57,757 nucleotides of DNA from 2-01-FULL-39-33 sp964361645 (GTDB taxonomy: Bacteria > Patescibacteriota > Patescibacteriia > 2-01-FULL-39-33), in contig CAYIBK010000004.1 of the NCBI GenBank assembly GCA_964361645.1, forward strand, positions 1 to 57,757, read 5' to 3'. A program made the translations under genes and the position numbers. Position 1 is the first letter of the stretch, and each line of letters starts with the position of its first letter. This document shows positions 1-7,294 of the stretch, one piece after another. The notes under the pieces are model-generated. The model was not told the DNA's origin and searched no databases. It worked only from the letters and a program-made list of their open reading frames with translations.

Positions 1-41
1 AAGTTTTTCTTTGGCGGCAAATTAATATTATCAAAACCATG

Positions 42-599
42 CTAACTAGTATACCAACCAACCCACACATCTTTGAAGATGAGTTCAGGAATTACGATAT
101 CGGAGTCAATTCCTTTATCGTCAATAAAATGAACATCTTTCAAAATTACATTTGCTGTGTAGTTTCCACGCCATTCTGGTCTAGATTTATCAATATCCGA
201 AACGGATATAATTGCTTTCCCACTTTTTCCAAACAGTTTTCTAGACGTAGGTTGTTCAGGAGGCAAAAGATCAGTACAATAAGAGTGCACTACCTTTTCT
301 CCTATAAGAATTTTGACATCCAAGCCGTCTGTTTTCCCAATTTCAAAAGTTTTTTCTGCGGTCGAAAAGTTGAGTTTGTCTCTTCTGGCAGAAACAGAAA
401 TGCTGGCGGTTTGGTCATTGTTGATTTTGTAGACGAAAATATCTCCGCAACCATTTCCAGTTTCTTGAAAAGTAATACTTGTAGGTGGTCTGGAAGTCGG
501 GGAGGTAATGTTTGCCTTTCTTATTGTGAAAAAATATCCGAGTGCTACAACCGAAGTCACTATAATTATCGAAAAAATAATTTTTGCGATCTTGTTCAT
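42..599 (-). CDS. Membrane-anchored or secreted hypothetical protein
   Basis: This is a 185-residue protein that I do not recognise. Residues 1-6 are basic (MNKIAK) and residues 7-26 are a strongly hydrophobic helix, so it is probably a signal anchor or uncleaved signal peptide with the rest outside the membrane. The exported part is rich in beta-prone residues and contains two cysteines (in NGCGD and SYCTD) that could form a disulfide. It is a monocistronic orphan next to the tRNA region. The start is the only Met before the hydrophobic segment. Confidence 0.6.
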   Translation of the reverse strand: MNKIAKIIFSIIIVTSVVALGYFFTIRKANITSPTSRPPTSITFQETGNGCGDIFVYKINNDQTASISVSARRDKLNFSTAEKTFEIGKTDGLDVKILIGEKVVHSYCTDLLPPEQPTSRKLFGKSGKAIISVSDIDKSRPEWRGNYTANVILKDVHFIDDKGIDSDIVIPELIFKDVWVGWYTS

Positions 600-689
600 A
601 GGATTAAAAAATTTTCTTCCCCAAAATTAAATACCAATTAGTCGTCGAGCGAAGCGAGACGAATCAAAACTCTCTGACTTTTCCTATCT

Positions 690-742
690 GACATCCCCAA
701 AAGAAATTAAACCTATATTTCAAACTCCACAAGCTTGCGCTC
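690..742 (-). pseudogene. Degenerate tRNA fragment (3' half)
   Basis: Read on the minus strand, this begins GAGC, then has an anticodon-like arm (CAAGC, loop TTGTGGA, GTTTG) and a decayed T-arm. It lacks a 5' half; the sequence before GAGC is the same G+C-rich repeat edge (GGCGATGGCAGGCGGG) that precedes the 3' part of the interrupted tRNA-Arg at 876-1058. It is most likely a decayed tRNA-Arg copy whose loop has drifted from GCG to GTG. Confidence 0.5.
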
Positions 743-760
743 CCCGCCTGCCATCGCCTA

Positions 761-817
761 TTGCCCTCAAGAGCCTGCCTGCCGGTAGGCAGGGAATTGA
801 ACCTCTATTTCAGGCTC
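761..817 (-). pseudogene. tRNA-Arg remnant with palindrome inserted in the T-arm
   Basis: On the minus strand the end of this fragment matches the intact tRNA-Arg at 946-1017: GAGC, variable region, AGAGG, T-loop TTCAATT. After CC it is broken by the 20-bp palindrome at 774-793 and resumes with CTCTTGAGGGCA. The anticodon arm is missing. It cannot fold as a tRNA, so it is called a pseudogene. Confidence 0.7.
774..793. repeat. 20-bp palindromic repeat (PAL20) inside a tRNA remnant
   Basis: The sequence is CCTGCCTGCCGGTAGGCAGG, nearly perfectly self-complementary. The same element recurs at about 2209-2228, 12874-12893, 35125-35144, 36409-36428, 36657-36676, 43706-43725, 48555-48574 and 50093-50112, and in extended form at 25026-25071 and 38490-38535. 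Confidence 0.9.
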
Positions 818-875
818 CCCGCCCGACGCGCCTACGGCGACAGCCGTGGCGGGCGGGCGCAAATTCTATATTAAT

Positions 876-1058
876 CGTGACTAGCAGGAGTTGAACCTGC
901 GATCTTCAGCTCCGCAAGCTGACGCTCCCCGCCTGCCATCGCCATTGCCCTTAAGAGGAATTGAACCTCTATTTCAAGCTCCGCAAGCTTGCGCTCTATC
1001 CGTTGAGCTATAAGGGCAGGGGCCAGGGCGGGCAGGTATCCAGCTGAGCTATAGCCAC
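876..1058 (-). pseudogene. tRNA-Arg(GCG) split in its D-loop by an insert carrying another tRNA
   Basis: Joining minus-strand 1058-1037 to 927-876 gives a complete 74-nt cloverleaf: acceptor GTGGCTA with TAGTCAC, D-arm GCTC/GAGC with loop AGCTGGATA, anticodon arm TCAGC-TTGCGGA-GCTGA (anticodon GCG) and T-arm GCAGG-TTCAACT-CCTGC. A 109-bp insert (928-1036) with G+C-rich ends sits exactly between the D-loop and the 3' D-stem, and it contains a full tRNA-Arg gene. Unless the insert is spliced out, this copy is dead. It is called a pseudogene because no splicing mechanism is visible. Confidence 0.65.
946..1017 (-). tRNA. tRNA-Arg (anticodon GCG)
   Basis: A full 72-nt cloverleaf: acceptor GCCCTTA/TAAGGGC, D-stem GCTC/GAGC with loop AACGGATA (contains the A20 that arginyl-tRNA synthetases favour), anticodon arm CAAGC-TTGCGGA-GCTTG, T-arm AGAGG-TTCAATT-CCTCT, discriminator A. 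No CCA is encoded. The gene lies wholly inside the insert that splits the surrounding tRNA-Arg. A GCG anticodon is unusual, since bacteria normally use ACG (inosine) for CGN codons. Confidence 0.85.
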
Positions 1059-1067
1059 ACAATTATT

Positions 1068-1571
1068 CTAAATCCTCAATAAGCGGCGCAGTCTTTCGGA
1101 TAATGGTTCGGCTTCCCTTTCCAAATCTTCTTTTAAAAACTGAAGTAAATATTCTCTTATCCCAATGGCATCTAAGCCATCTAAATCAACAATCAACCGG
1201 CCCTTAAGCGGGTTTTTAAAATCAACATATAAATTTTTAATGCCCTGATCTTGATAGATAATAAAGAAGTTATCAATAGTTTTGTAGAAAAAGAATTTTG
1301 AGCCATGCTTAATGCCATCGGGAGTAATCACACAATCAATCACCTCTGGCTCTTTAAATTCATACATTATGACCACCAAATAAAATAAAACTAGAAATAC
1401 GGCAAATAAATAATTAACCGTATAAATAGCCCAAGCCACCATGGCCGCCACAATAATAAGAGAAACCAAATACCAAATTTTACTTTTTTGATATTTGATA
1501 TAATCATGGCATTTCCAAGAAAAAATAACCTCGCTTAATTGTTGACCCTCTTGTTGACTTTGCATGGGCAT
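1068..1571 (-). CDS. Two-helix membrane protein with a cytosolic PH-like C-terminal part
   Basis: A 167-residue protein with two adjacent transmembrane helices at about residues 33-50 and 54-70, a short N-terminal segment with conserved-looking FSWKCHDY, and a roughly 95-residue soluble C-terminal part made of alternating beta strands (VIDCVITPDGIKHG, FFIIYQD, RLIVDL) ending in a charged helix. This layout resembles the small bacterial PH-domain-like membrane proteins, but I cannot name a family with certainty. A second Met lies two codons downstream and could be the true start. Confidence 0.6.
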   Translation of the reverse strand: MPMQSQQEGQQLSEVIFSWKCHDYIKYQKSKIWYLVSLIIVAAMVAWAIYTVNYLFAVFLVLFYLVVIMYEFKEPEVIDCVITPDGIKHGSKFFFYKTIDNFFIIYQDQGIKNLYVDFKNPLKGRLIVDLDGLDAIGIREYLLQFLKEDLEREAEPLSERLRRLLRI

Positions 1572-1630
1572 ATTTTTAGTAAAAATTATTTTATAAAATA
1601 TTTATTTTAAGATATTAATATTTCCAATAT

Positions 1631-1867
1631 TTATAATCCGCACAAATGCATAGTAACAGCAACTTTCATGACTCTAAATCTGGCTTCTAATAATTCTGGG
1701 AAAACAGCCTTGATTTTTTGCTCAAATGTATTCCAACTGTCATCAGCATCTCTGGTTAAATCTGCCTCAACAAACTGTTCAATTCTCTCATTAAATAAAT
1801 CTAACTCTACATCAGGAGTTGAGTCTTTAGGGTTTTTAGTATTATCAAATGGCTTTTCCAAATTCAT
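1631..1867 (-). CDS. Small acidic hypothetical protein
   Basis: A 78-residue protein with an acidic N-terminal half (about residues 13-45) and an amphipathic C-terminal half ending near MHLCGL. No motif is recognised. It is predicted to be cytosolic, and is monocistronic between the membrane protein at 1068-1571 and the tRNA-Ser region. Codon use matches its neighbours, so it is plausibly real. Confidence 0.45.
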   Translation of the reverse strand: MNLEKPFDNTKNPKDSTPDVELDLFNERIEQFVEADLTRDADDSWNTFEQKIKAVFPELLEARFRVMKVAVTMHLCGL

Positions 1868-1909
1868 AAAATTTATTTTATTAACGATTGGAATTAAAAT
1901 TCATACTTG

Positions 1910-1927
1910 CGGAGAGGGTGAAATTCG
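1910..1927 (-). pseudogene. 3' end fragment of a tRNA-Ser(UGA)-like gene
   Basis: The bases CGGAGAGGGTGAAATTCG repeat the 3' end (acceptor and T-arm) of the intact tRNA-Ser at 2079-2165 with one change. The rest of the gene is replaced by unrelated sequence, so this is a fragment. Confidence 0.5.
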
Positions 1928-2078
1928 GCTTCGACTCAAATTTTCTTCCAAAAATTTGGTCTAGCCACCACCTCGCGGTTTGATTCGTCAAATACTCACC
2001 AAACATCGCTCCGGCGTTCTCATCTCACACGCGAGCCAAGCAGTTGGCTCGTTCCTATTCTCATTCACTTCGTTCATT

Positions 2079-2165
2079 CGGAGAGGGTGAGATTCGAACT
2101 CACGGTCCCCGTGAAGGGACTTCAGTTTTCAAGACTGATGCATTCGTCCACTCTGCCACCTCTCC
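2079..2165 (-). tRNA. tRNA-Ser (anticodon TGA)
   Basis: An 87-nt class II tRNA: acceptor GGAGAGG/CCTCTCC, discriminator G, anticodon loop TTGAAAA (TGA, reads UCA), a long variable arm (GTCCC...GGGAC) and T-arm GTGAG-TTCGAAT-CTCAC. The long variable arm and G73 are standard serine features. No CCA is encoded. Confidence 0.95.
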
Positions 2166-2196
2166 ATCAAACAATAATTGTCGTCACCACCCAATG

Positions 2197-2235
2197 CGGA
2201 GAAGGAGGCTTGCCTGCCGGTAGGCAGGGATTTAC
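2197..2235 (-). pseudogene. tRNA-Ser(GCU)-like 3' end interrupted by PAL20
   Basis: The start (CGGAGAAGGAGG) matches the 3' end of the intact tRNA-Ser at 2393-2482. It is then broken by a PAL20 copy (2209-2228) at the T-loop/T-stem junction and resumes with GGATTT. The interruption point is the same tRNA position as in the Arg remnant at 761-817. Confidence 0.55.
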
Positions 2236-2392
2236 GCGTCGCTTCGCTCCTTGTCCTGGGCAAAGCTGAATGCTCCACGGGGTCGCATTCAGCTACGCTC
2301 GTCTTCGCCTCGCTCCTGCCCGTTCGAATCCTGATTTCTTTTCAGAAATTAAATTTTTAATCCAAGGCAATCTTGGTTTAAAAATTTACCTT

Positions 2393-2482
2393 CGGAGAAG
2401 GAGGGATTCGAACCCTCGATACGCTTAAAAAACGTATAACAGGTTAGCAACCTGCCGCTTTCAGCCACTCAGCCACCTCTCC
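2393..2482 (-). tRNA. tRNA-Ser (anticodon GCT)
   Basis: A 90-nt class II tRNA: acceptor GGAGAGG/CTTCTCC with one G-T pair, anticodon arm CAGGT-TGCTAA-ACCTG region with anticodon GCT (reads AGC/AGU), a long variable arm (ATACG...CGTAT), T-arm GAGGG-TTCGAAT-CCCTC and discriminator G. No CCA is encoded. Confidence 0.95.
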
Positions 2483-2529
2483 AAGAATTCAAGGTATCTT
2501 TTAATAAAAAATCAATATTTAATACATAT

Positions 2530-2580
2530 ATGCCGCCCCGCCCGAGGCGGGTCCGCCTTGGGCGGATCTGCCACCTCTCC
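2530..2580 (-). pseudogene. tRNA-Ser 5' fragment broken in the D-arm by a G+C-rich palindrome
   Basis: Minus-strand 2580-2567 reads GGAGAGGTGGCAGA, identical to the start of both serine tRNAs. It then runs into a G+C-rich inverted repeat (TCCGCCC...GGGCGGG). No 3' half follows. Confidence 0.6.
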
Positions 2581-2719
2581 AAAATGATGACTAAGACAGT
2601 TTATCATAAAAGAGACATTTTGTAAACACTTAAAAAACCAATAAAAATATATAAATTACAACTAATCTTGTCTTTATTATAACATAATACACCTAGGCCA
2701 TCAAAATATTAATAATTCA

Positions 2720-3424
2720 TTAACTTTTTATTAAAACTAATCCCCAAACACTTTTATAACCAGACATTTTTAGTTGCTTGGCACATTCTTCCATAGTAGA
2801 GCCTGTAGTATAAACATCATCCACTATAATAATACGACTATCATAATCAATTGTGGCACTAAGATTAACTTTAAAACTATCAACAATATTGGAACGCCTT
2901 CTATCGGCGCTTAGTCCCACTTGATGTTTATTATATTTTATTTTTTTTAGTAACTTATTATTAATTTTATTGCCCCTAGTTTCACTGATAATGTCGCAAA
3001 TTATTTGTGATTGATTAAAGCCTCGTTCTAAAAATCTTCGGCGATGTAGGGGAACTGGCACTAAAACAAAAAAATCCCGCCAATTGGGATTCTTATTTAA
3101 ATAGTCTGACAATTTAGGTTTTAAATAAGTAAAAATATCATCAATAAAATTATATTTTACAAAATGGATCATTTTACGGCTTAGCTGATTATTTTCAAAA
3201 ATTATCATTAAGCCATCAAGATTTGAACTGTCTTGGCAGTAGCCACAAACGGATCCGTTTCTATTTTCCAATTCGCAAATCGGGCATAAATGGTAACCAT
3301 AGAGCCTGATTTTATTTAGACATCTAGAGCAAATCCAATAGCCCTCCGCTTTACAAGACAAACATTTAATGGGGAAAATGATGTCCAAAATAAATTTTCG
3401 TATTTTACTTCCAATCAACTTCAT
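2720..3424 (-). CDS. comF: ComF family phosphoribosyltransferase-like protein
   Basis: A ComFC/GntX-like protein. The N-terminal 60 residues carry a zinc-ribbon-like set of Cys pairs (CLSC, CSRC, CPIC, CGYC). The C-terminal half has the phosphoribosyltransferase signature IIIVDDVYTTGSTMEE and the upstream PVPLHRRRFLERGFNQSQ motif. ComF proteins are linked to uptake of transforming DNA. The ORF can extend to a TTG at 3445. I prefer ATG at 3424, which follows a weak GGAAAG site. It is the last gene of the type IV secretion-like block and overlaps the end of the preceding gene, so it is probably co-transcribed. Confidence 0.85.
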   Translation of the reverse strand: MKLIGSKIRKFILDIIFPIKCLSCKAEGYWICSRCLNKIRLYGYHLCPICELENRNGSVCGYCQDSSNLDGLMIIFENNQLSRKMIHFVKYNFIDDIFTYLKPKLSDYLNKNPNWRDFFVLVPVPLHRRRFLERGFNQSQIICDIISETRGNKINNKLLKKIKYNKHQVGLSADRRRSNIVDSFKVNLSATIDYDSRIIIVDDVYTTGSTMEECAKQLKMSGYKSVWGLVLIKS

Positions 3425-3989
3425 CGACTTTCCATTCATCACCAACTTTTATCACCGTTAATTCTACTTTAGAATAACTAGTTACAGGAGTGGCTTGTTC
3501 GCCCAAAGATTTGATTAACTGAAGCGAAACCACCACCACCGCTTGATTATCCTTTAAATATATCAGCTGATTGTTTAAAGCCTTAGCTTCTTGAGCCTCA
3601 TAGCCATCTCCCCCTATATTAGAAGTGGCAATAAAATTATCAATGAAAGATTGCATTTTGGCAGTAGAGAGTATTTTTAAATCTTGTAAGTTCTTAAAAT
3701 TAGCATCACTCGAATAACTAGCAAATCTTTCTGCATATGAGGAGGTAAGAGCTTCTAATCCGAGGGGATAATCTTTATCATTTTTAATTCTTTCAGGGCT
3801 GGGCTCGGGCAATGAATCAATTTTACCAATAGTTGGGGTTTGATTTTCATTCTGGCTGCCTGGCGGCAATATAACTTCATCAGCCGGCTTCTTTTTAAAT
3901 GGATTAAAAATTAAAAATAACACCACTATAACTATCAATATAATTATAATAATTGAAATTAAAATTATTCTTTTTTTTCTATCATCCAT
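3405..3989 (-). CDS. Membrane-anchored protein of the T4SS-like operon
   Basis: A 194-residue protein with a basic start (MDDRKKR), one very hydrophobic helix (about residues 8-29), a Pro-rich linker (residues 33-70) and an exported domain of about 120 residues ending VGDEWKVDEVDWK. That ending resembles the NTF2/VirB8-like fold in which a last strand reads ExGxWKVxxVxW. Length and topology would suit a VirB8-like subunit, but this is inference. It overlaps comF downstream and lies about 115 bp after VirB4. Confidence 0.65.
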   Translation of the reverse strand: MDDRKKRIILISIIIIILIVIVVLFLIFNPFKKKPADEVILPPGSQNENQTPTIGKIDSLPEPSPERIKNDKDYPLGLEALTSSYAERFASYSSDANFKNLQDLKILSTAKMQSFIDNFIATSNIGGDGYEAQEAKALNNQLIYLKDNQAVVVVSLQLIKSLGEQATPVTSYSKVELTVIKVGDEWKVDEVDWK

Positions 3990-3998
3990 ATTATTTTA

Positions 3999-4092
3999 TT
4001 TTACTAGCTGGTTAGCTTATTAGCTTATTAGGATTTATTTATAATATTTTCTTCATAAACGATCCCTAATAAGCTAAAAAACTACAACCTAC
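3999..4092. repeat. AT-rich palindromic intergenic element (type G)
   Basis: The arms TTAGCTTATTAGG and CCCTAATAAGCTAA are inverted relative to each other around an AT-rich centre. A related copy lies at 6722-6805 in the same operon and a half copy at 6012-6030. Confidence 0.6.
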
Positions 4093-4105
4093 TATATATT
4101 AATTA

Positions 4106-6004
4106 TTATTCTCTGGCTAGCGACTGCTCAAATTCTTTTTTAGCCTGTTCAATCTCTAGTAGTTGCCTAGGATCAGAAGTAATCAACTGATCTTCGGAAT
4201 AGGAAGCCACCACTTTTATGGCTGCATGTTTAGCGCCAGCAAAGAAAATTCCCTCCCCCACTCCGCATTCCAAAAGCAAATATTTTTCTCCTTCGGTTAA
4301 CAAAAATGTTTTTTGGATCAAATCCACAGCCGCCGGAGATTGTTTCATTAACAATTGCAAGGATGAATTATTAACAATAGCCTGGCCGTAAGGGGAAGTT
4401 AAAAAATCGTTAACATCTTGAGTGATGGTAGTAACACCCAAATAATATTTTCGACACCTTTTTACCAGGGCAAATATAAATTTGGCGCTATCCTCTCTTT
4501 GCATCAGCCACCAAGCTTCATCCACTACCAGTATTCTCTTTTTCATTTCGCTTCTAACCACATTCCAGACATAATTAACAATGGTGTATATAGCCAGTGG
4601 CTTCAATTCGTCTTCTAAATCCCTAACGCTAAAAGCTACTAATTGATTATTCATAGCCACATTAGTTGGATTATTAAGCAAGCCGGCAAATGTGCCTTCG
4701 GTATATTTTTTTAATCTCAAAACTATACTTTCCCCATTTTCCATACCTTCTAAAATTTCTTGGAAATCCTGCATTACCGGCGCTTCCACTCGGGATAAAT
4801 CGGCCGCCGAAGTAATATCTTTTTTGGCATAAGTTTCTAGTAGCGCCCGATCAATTATAGAATCTTCTTCTGGGGTGATATCTCCGATCATTAATTTAAC
4901 CAAGCCCTTCACAGTAATAACTGCTCCTCTGATAATATCATCAGCTTTAGCCTCATCCCCAATTGACCGGGGCAAGTCAAAAGGATTTATTTGACTCTCC
5001 GAGTTTAGTGAAACATCAATATATGTTCCTCCCACTGCATCACAAAGATGCTTATATTCCCTTTCCGGATCAATAATGATAACCTCAGTGCCAAACATCA
5101 AACTCCTTAAAACTTCTAATTTTATAGCATAAGATTTACCAGCGCCAGAAGTGGCAAATACCACTGAATTGGCATTTTGAAGAGAAAACCGATCAAATAA
5201 AATCAAACTGTTATTGTGACGATTAATACCAAAGAGCACTCCGCTATCGGAAGTTAAATCAGAGGAAACAAAGGGAAAAGAACTAGCAGACGGAGAGGTA
5301 TTCATATTGATTAAAATCTGCAAATCATCAGAAGCAATCGGCAAAGTGGAATTAAAGCCTTGTTCTGCTTGATAAAAAACCCGGCGTGAATAAACCAAGG
5401 TAGAACCTAAAATATTTTCTATACCCTCACAAGAACTGTCCAAGTCTTCCAAAGTTTTGCCGTAAACCGTAATATACATAGCGGTTTGAAAAAAATGTTC
5501 AATGCCTTGGGTAAGATCATCCCTTAATTTTTCCATGTCTCTAAGGGCGGTTTCTCTTAGGGGGTCGCGGGGAGCGCCTTTTTCAGCATCAGAAATGAGT
5601 CCAGCTTGGAGAGCGCCAACTTTTTTCTTGAGTTGTTTTAAAATAACCGATGCTTTAACTGGATAGAAATAAATAGCAATATCGGCTGTCACATCCATAT
5701 TGATAATTGGAGCAAACCAACCCACACTGATATATCTGGGATATTCAATGACAAAAATTGTTTTAATAAAATAATCACCCAGTTTAAGATAAGAACTGGT
5801 TACTTCCAAAGAGGCTGGAGAAATCAAATCACGAATAGAAACCACACCGCGCCTATAGATCTTCTCCTCTTCTATGGTTTTTTTGCTGGTTTCTATATCT
5901 TGAACCATGACTTCTTTCCTTTGCTGGGCGGTTAGAAGCTGTTCTTTTTCTTGTTCCATTTGCCTTATTTTATCAACTTTGTTTAGTTGACTTGGATCAA
6001 ACAT
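4106..6004 (-). CDS. virB4: VirB4-like conjugation/secretion ATPase
   Basis: A 632-residue AAA-like ATPase of the VirB4/TraC family, the cytoplasmic motor of type IV secretion systems. Walker A is FATSGAGKSYAIK near residue 286, Walker B is RILVVDEAWWLM near residue 491, and the downstream TTITQDVNDFL motif is typical of the family. It lacks the usual N-terminal portion, which seems to be supplied by the separate gene at 6037-6711, so the classical VirB4 appears split in two. It lies 32 bp after that gene. Confidence 0.92.
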   Translation of the reverse strand: MFDPSQLNKVDKIRQMEQEKEQLLTAQQRKEVMVQDIETSKKTIEEEKIYRRGVVSIRDLISPASLEVTSSYLKLGDYFIKTIFVIEYPRYISVGWFAPIINMDVTADIAIYFYPVKASVILKQLKKKVGALQAGLISDAEKGAPRDPLRETALRDMEKLRDDLTQGIEHFFQTAMYITVYGKTLEDLDSSCEGIENILGSTLVYSRRVFYQAEQGFNSTLPIASDDLQILINMNTSPSASSFPFVSSDLTSDSGVLFGINRHNNSLILFDRFSLQNANSVVFATSGAGKSYAIKLEVLRSLMFGTEVIIIDPEREYKHLCDAVGGTYIDVSLNSESQINPFDLPRSIGDEAKADDIIRGAVITVKGLVKLMIGDITPEEDSIIDRALLETYAKKDITSAADLSRVEAPVMQDFQEILEGMENGESIVLRLKKYTEGTFAGLLNNPTNVAMNNQLVAFSVRDLEDELKPLAIYTIVNYVWNVVRSEMKKRILVVDEAWWLMQREDSAKFIFALVKRCRKYYLGVTTITQDVNDFLTSPYGQAIVNNSSLQLLMKQSPAAVDLIQKTFLLTEGEKYLLLECGVGEGIFFAGAKHAAIKVVASYSEDQLITSDPRQLLEIEQAKKEFEQSLARE

Positions 6005-6036
6005 ATTTGGCTTAATTTATTAGGATTTATTTTTAA

Positions 6037-6711
6037 TTATCTCTCAATATCCAGTTTATTTATATCGGCCATCTTTTGGCTTTCGGAAATAGCTGGATTA
6101 TAAGTATTATAAAACAATTCGATTAACGATTGGGTATTTAAAACAGAAGCTCTTAGTCCCATAGATGATAAGCCAGAAACTATCTTATCAACTCCAATAA
6201 AGAGTTCCTTGTGACGCTTGATAAATTCTTTTTGAGTTAATTTAATCAGTTTAGTGGGCGAAATAACATCACTGCCTCTTTGCCAAAAATTTCTTTTTTT
6301 GCTAGAGGTGGGATTATAATAAACCACCACATAAAATCTTTTGGTCATAATATCTCCTAATTCCACTAATTCGGTAATATATTTGCGATATTCTGTGGTT
6401 TGAAGTTTAAGTAAATCATTGGTCTGTTCTTGTTCGGCTCTTTTGATATCTAATAAATAATTATCTAAATTCAATTTTCTGGATTGGATTACTATCTGCA
6501 AAGTTGTATCTAGGGAATTCAAAAAAGATATATAGCCAAAGATGATGGCATTTTGCTCATCTTCTGATTTAAGGGCAAAATTTATGCTGGACACCAAAAG
6601 AATGGCGCGAAGTGTGCCCTCTTTCATCACCATAGTATCATCCCTTATTTCGGAAATGGTCATATAACTTTGGGTACTGGGTGTTGATTTGGTTGCTTTT
6701 CTGTCAGCCAT
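6037..6711 (-). CDS. VirB4/TraC N-terminal-domain-like protein
   Basis: A 224-residue soluble protein. Its start (about residues 20-65) has MTISEIRDDTMVMKEGTLRAI followed by a helix and YISFLNSLDTTLQIVIQSR, which resembles the N-terminal domain that precedes the ATPase part of VirB4/TraC proteins. Position directly upstream of the VirB4 ATPase supports a split-subunit arrangement common in Patescibacteria. There is no Walker motif. It probably docks the ATPase at the membrane complex. Confidence 0.75.
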   Translation of the reverse strand: MADRKATKSTPSTQSYMTISEIRDDTMVMKEGTLRAILLVSSINFALKSEDEQNAIIFGYISFLNSLDTTLQIVIQSRKLNLDNYLLDIKRAEQEQTNDLLKLQTTEYRKYITELVELGDIMTKRFYVVVYYNPTSSKKRNFWQRGSDVISPTKLIKLTQKEFIKRHKELFIGVDKIVSGLSSMGLRASVLNTQSLIELFYNTYNPAISESQKMADINKLDIER

Positions 6712-6721
6712 ATTTATTTTA

Positions 6722-6810
6722 TTTTACTAGCTGGTTAGCTTATTAGGTTATGAGATTTATATATTTTCAGTTTTATCCCTAAAAAGCTACAACCTACAAG
6801 CTATTTATTA
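6722..6810. repeat. AT-rich palindromic intergenic element (type G)
   Basis: This contains ACTAGCTGGTTAGCTTATTAGG and, after the AT-rich centre, CCCTAAAAAGCTACAACC, matching the element at 3999-4092. It fills the gap between the PrgI and VirB4-N genes. Confidence 0.55.
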
Positions 6811-6815
6811 TTTTA

Positions 6816-7274
6816 TTATTTTAAATTGTTTATTGAATTAATTATACCTTCTCCTTGATAAACTCCGCCAGTATCCACTATTAAAGACAGTTCTGATAAA
6901 TTGGAAGCGTTGATAATCTGCCTTTTTATTTGAGGCAGAGCTATTTTAATTTCTTCTGGCTGTTTCAAACTCAATTTTATATCTTTGTCACTGATAATTT
7001 TTTTCCAAATTTTAAGTTTGGGATTTTTTAAAGTGGATATAAAATTAAGCAAAAAATTATGAAAAGGCTGGCCATTTATTTTGGCAAAAGCAAAAGTCAT
7101 CACAATGCCAAAAGTTAATAAGCCGGAAACAATAAATAAAGAGAAATCAAAAGATTTATAAAAAATAAAAATAATTATTCCTCCGATTAACATCTCAATA
7201 AACTGGCGAACGGTAATGGGGCCGATAATCTTATCTTCAACATCTAAAAATTGTGGTACGGTTATTTGTTCCAT
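6816..7274 (-). CDS. prgI: PrgI family T4SS inner-membrane protein
   Basis: A 152-residue protein with the PrgI-family start (QFLDVEDKIIGPITVRQF) followed by two adjacent membrane helices at about residues 27-44 and 47-65, then a soluble C-terminal domain of about 80 residues. PrgI/VirB3-like proteins sit beside VirB4 in Gram-positive-type conjugation systems, as here. Confidence 0.85.
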   Translation of the reverse strand: MEQITVPQFLDVEDKIIGPITVRQFIEMLIGGIIIFIFYKSFDFSLFIVSGLLTFGIVMTFAFAKINGQPFHNFLLNFISTLKNPKLKIWKKIISDKDIKLSLKQPEEIKIALPQIKRQIINASNLSELSLIVDTGGVYQGEGIINSINNLK

Positions 7275-7294
7275 AAATAAGTTTGTAAAGTATA

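Noticed and set aside
39..641. 200-codon open frame on the plus strand opposite the gene at 42-599
   Set aside because: The minus-strand frame has a clean membrane anchor and a normal composition; the plus frame is its shadow.
871..1062. Open frame across the tRNA-Arg cluster
   Set aside because: It is fully covered by tRNA and repeat sequence.
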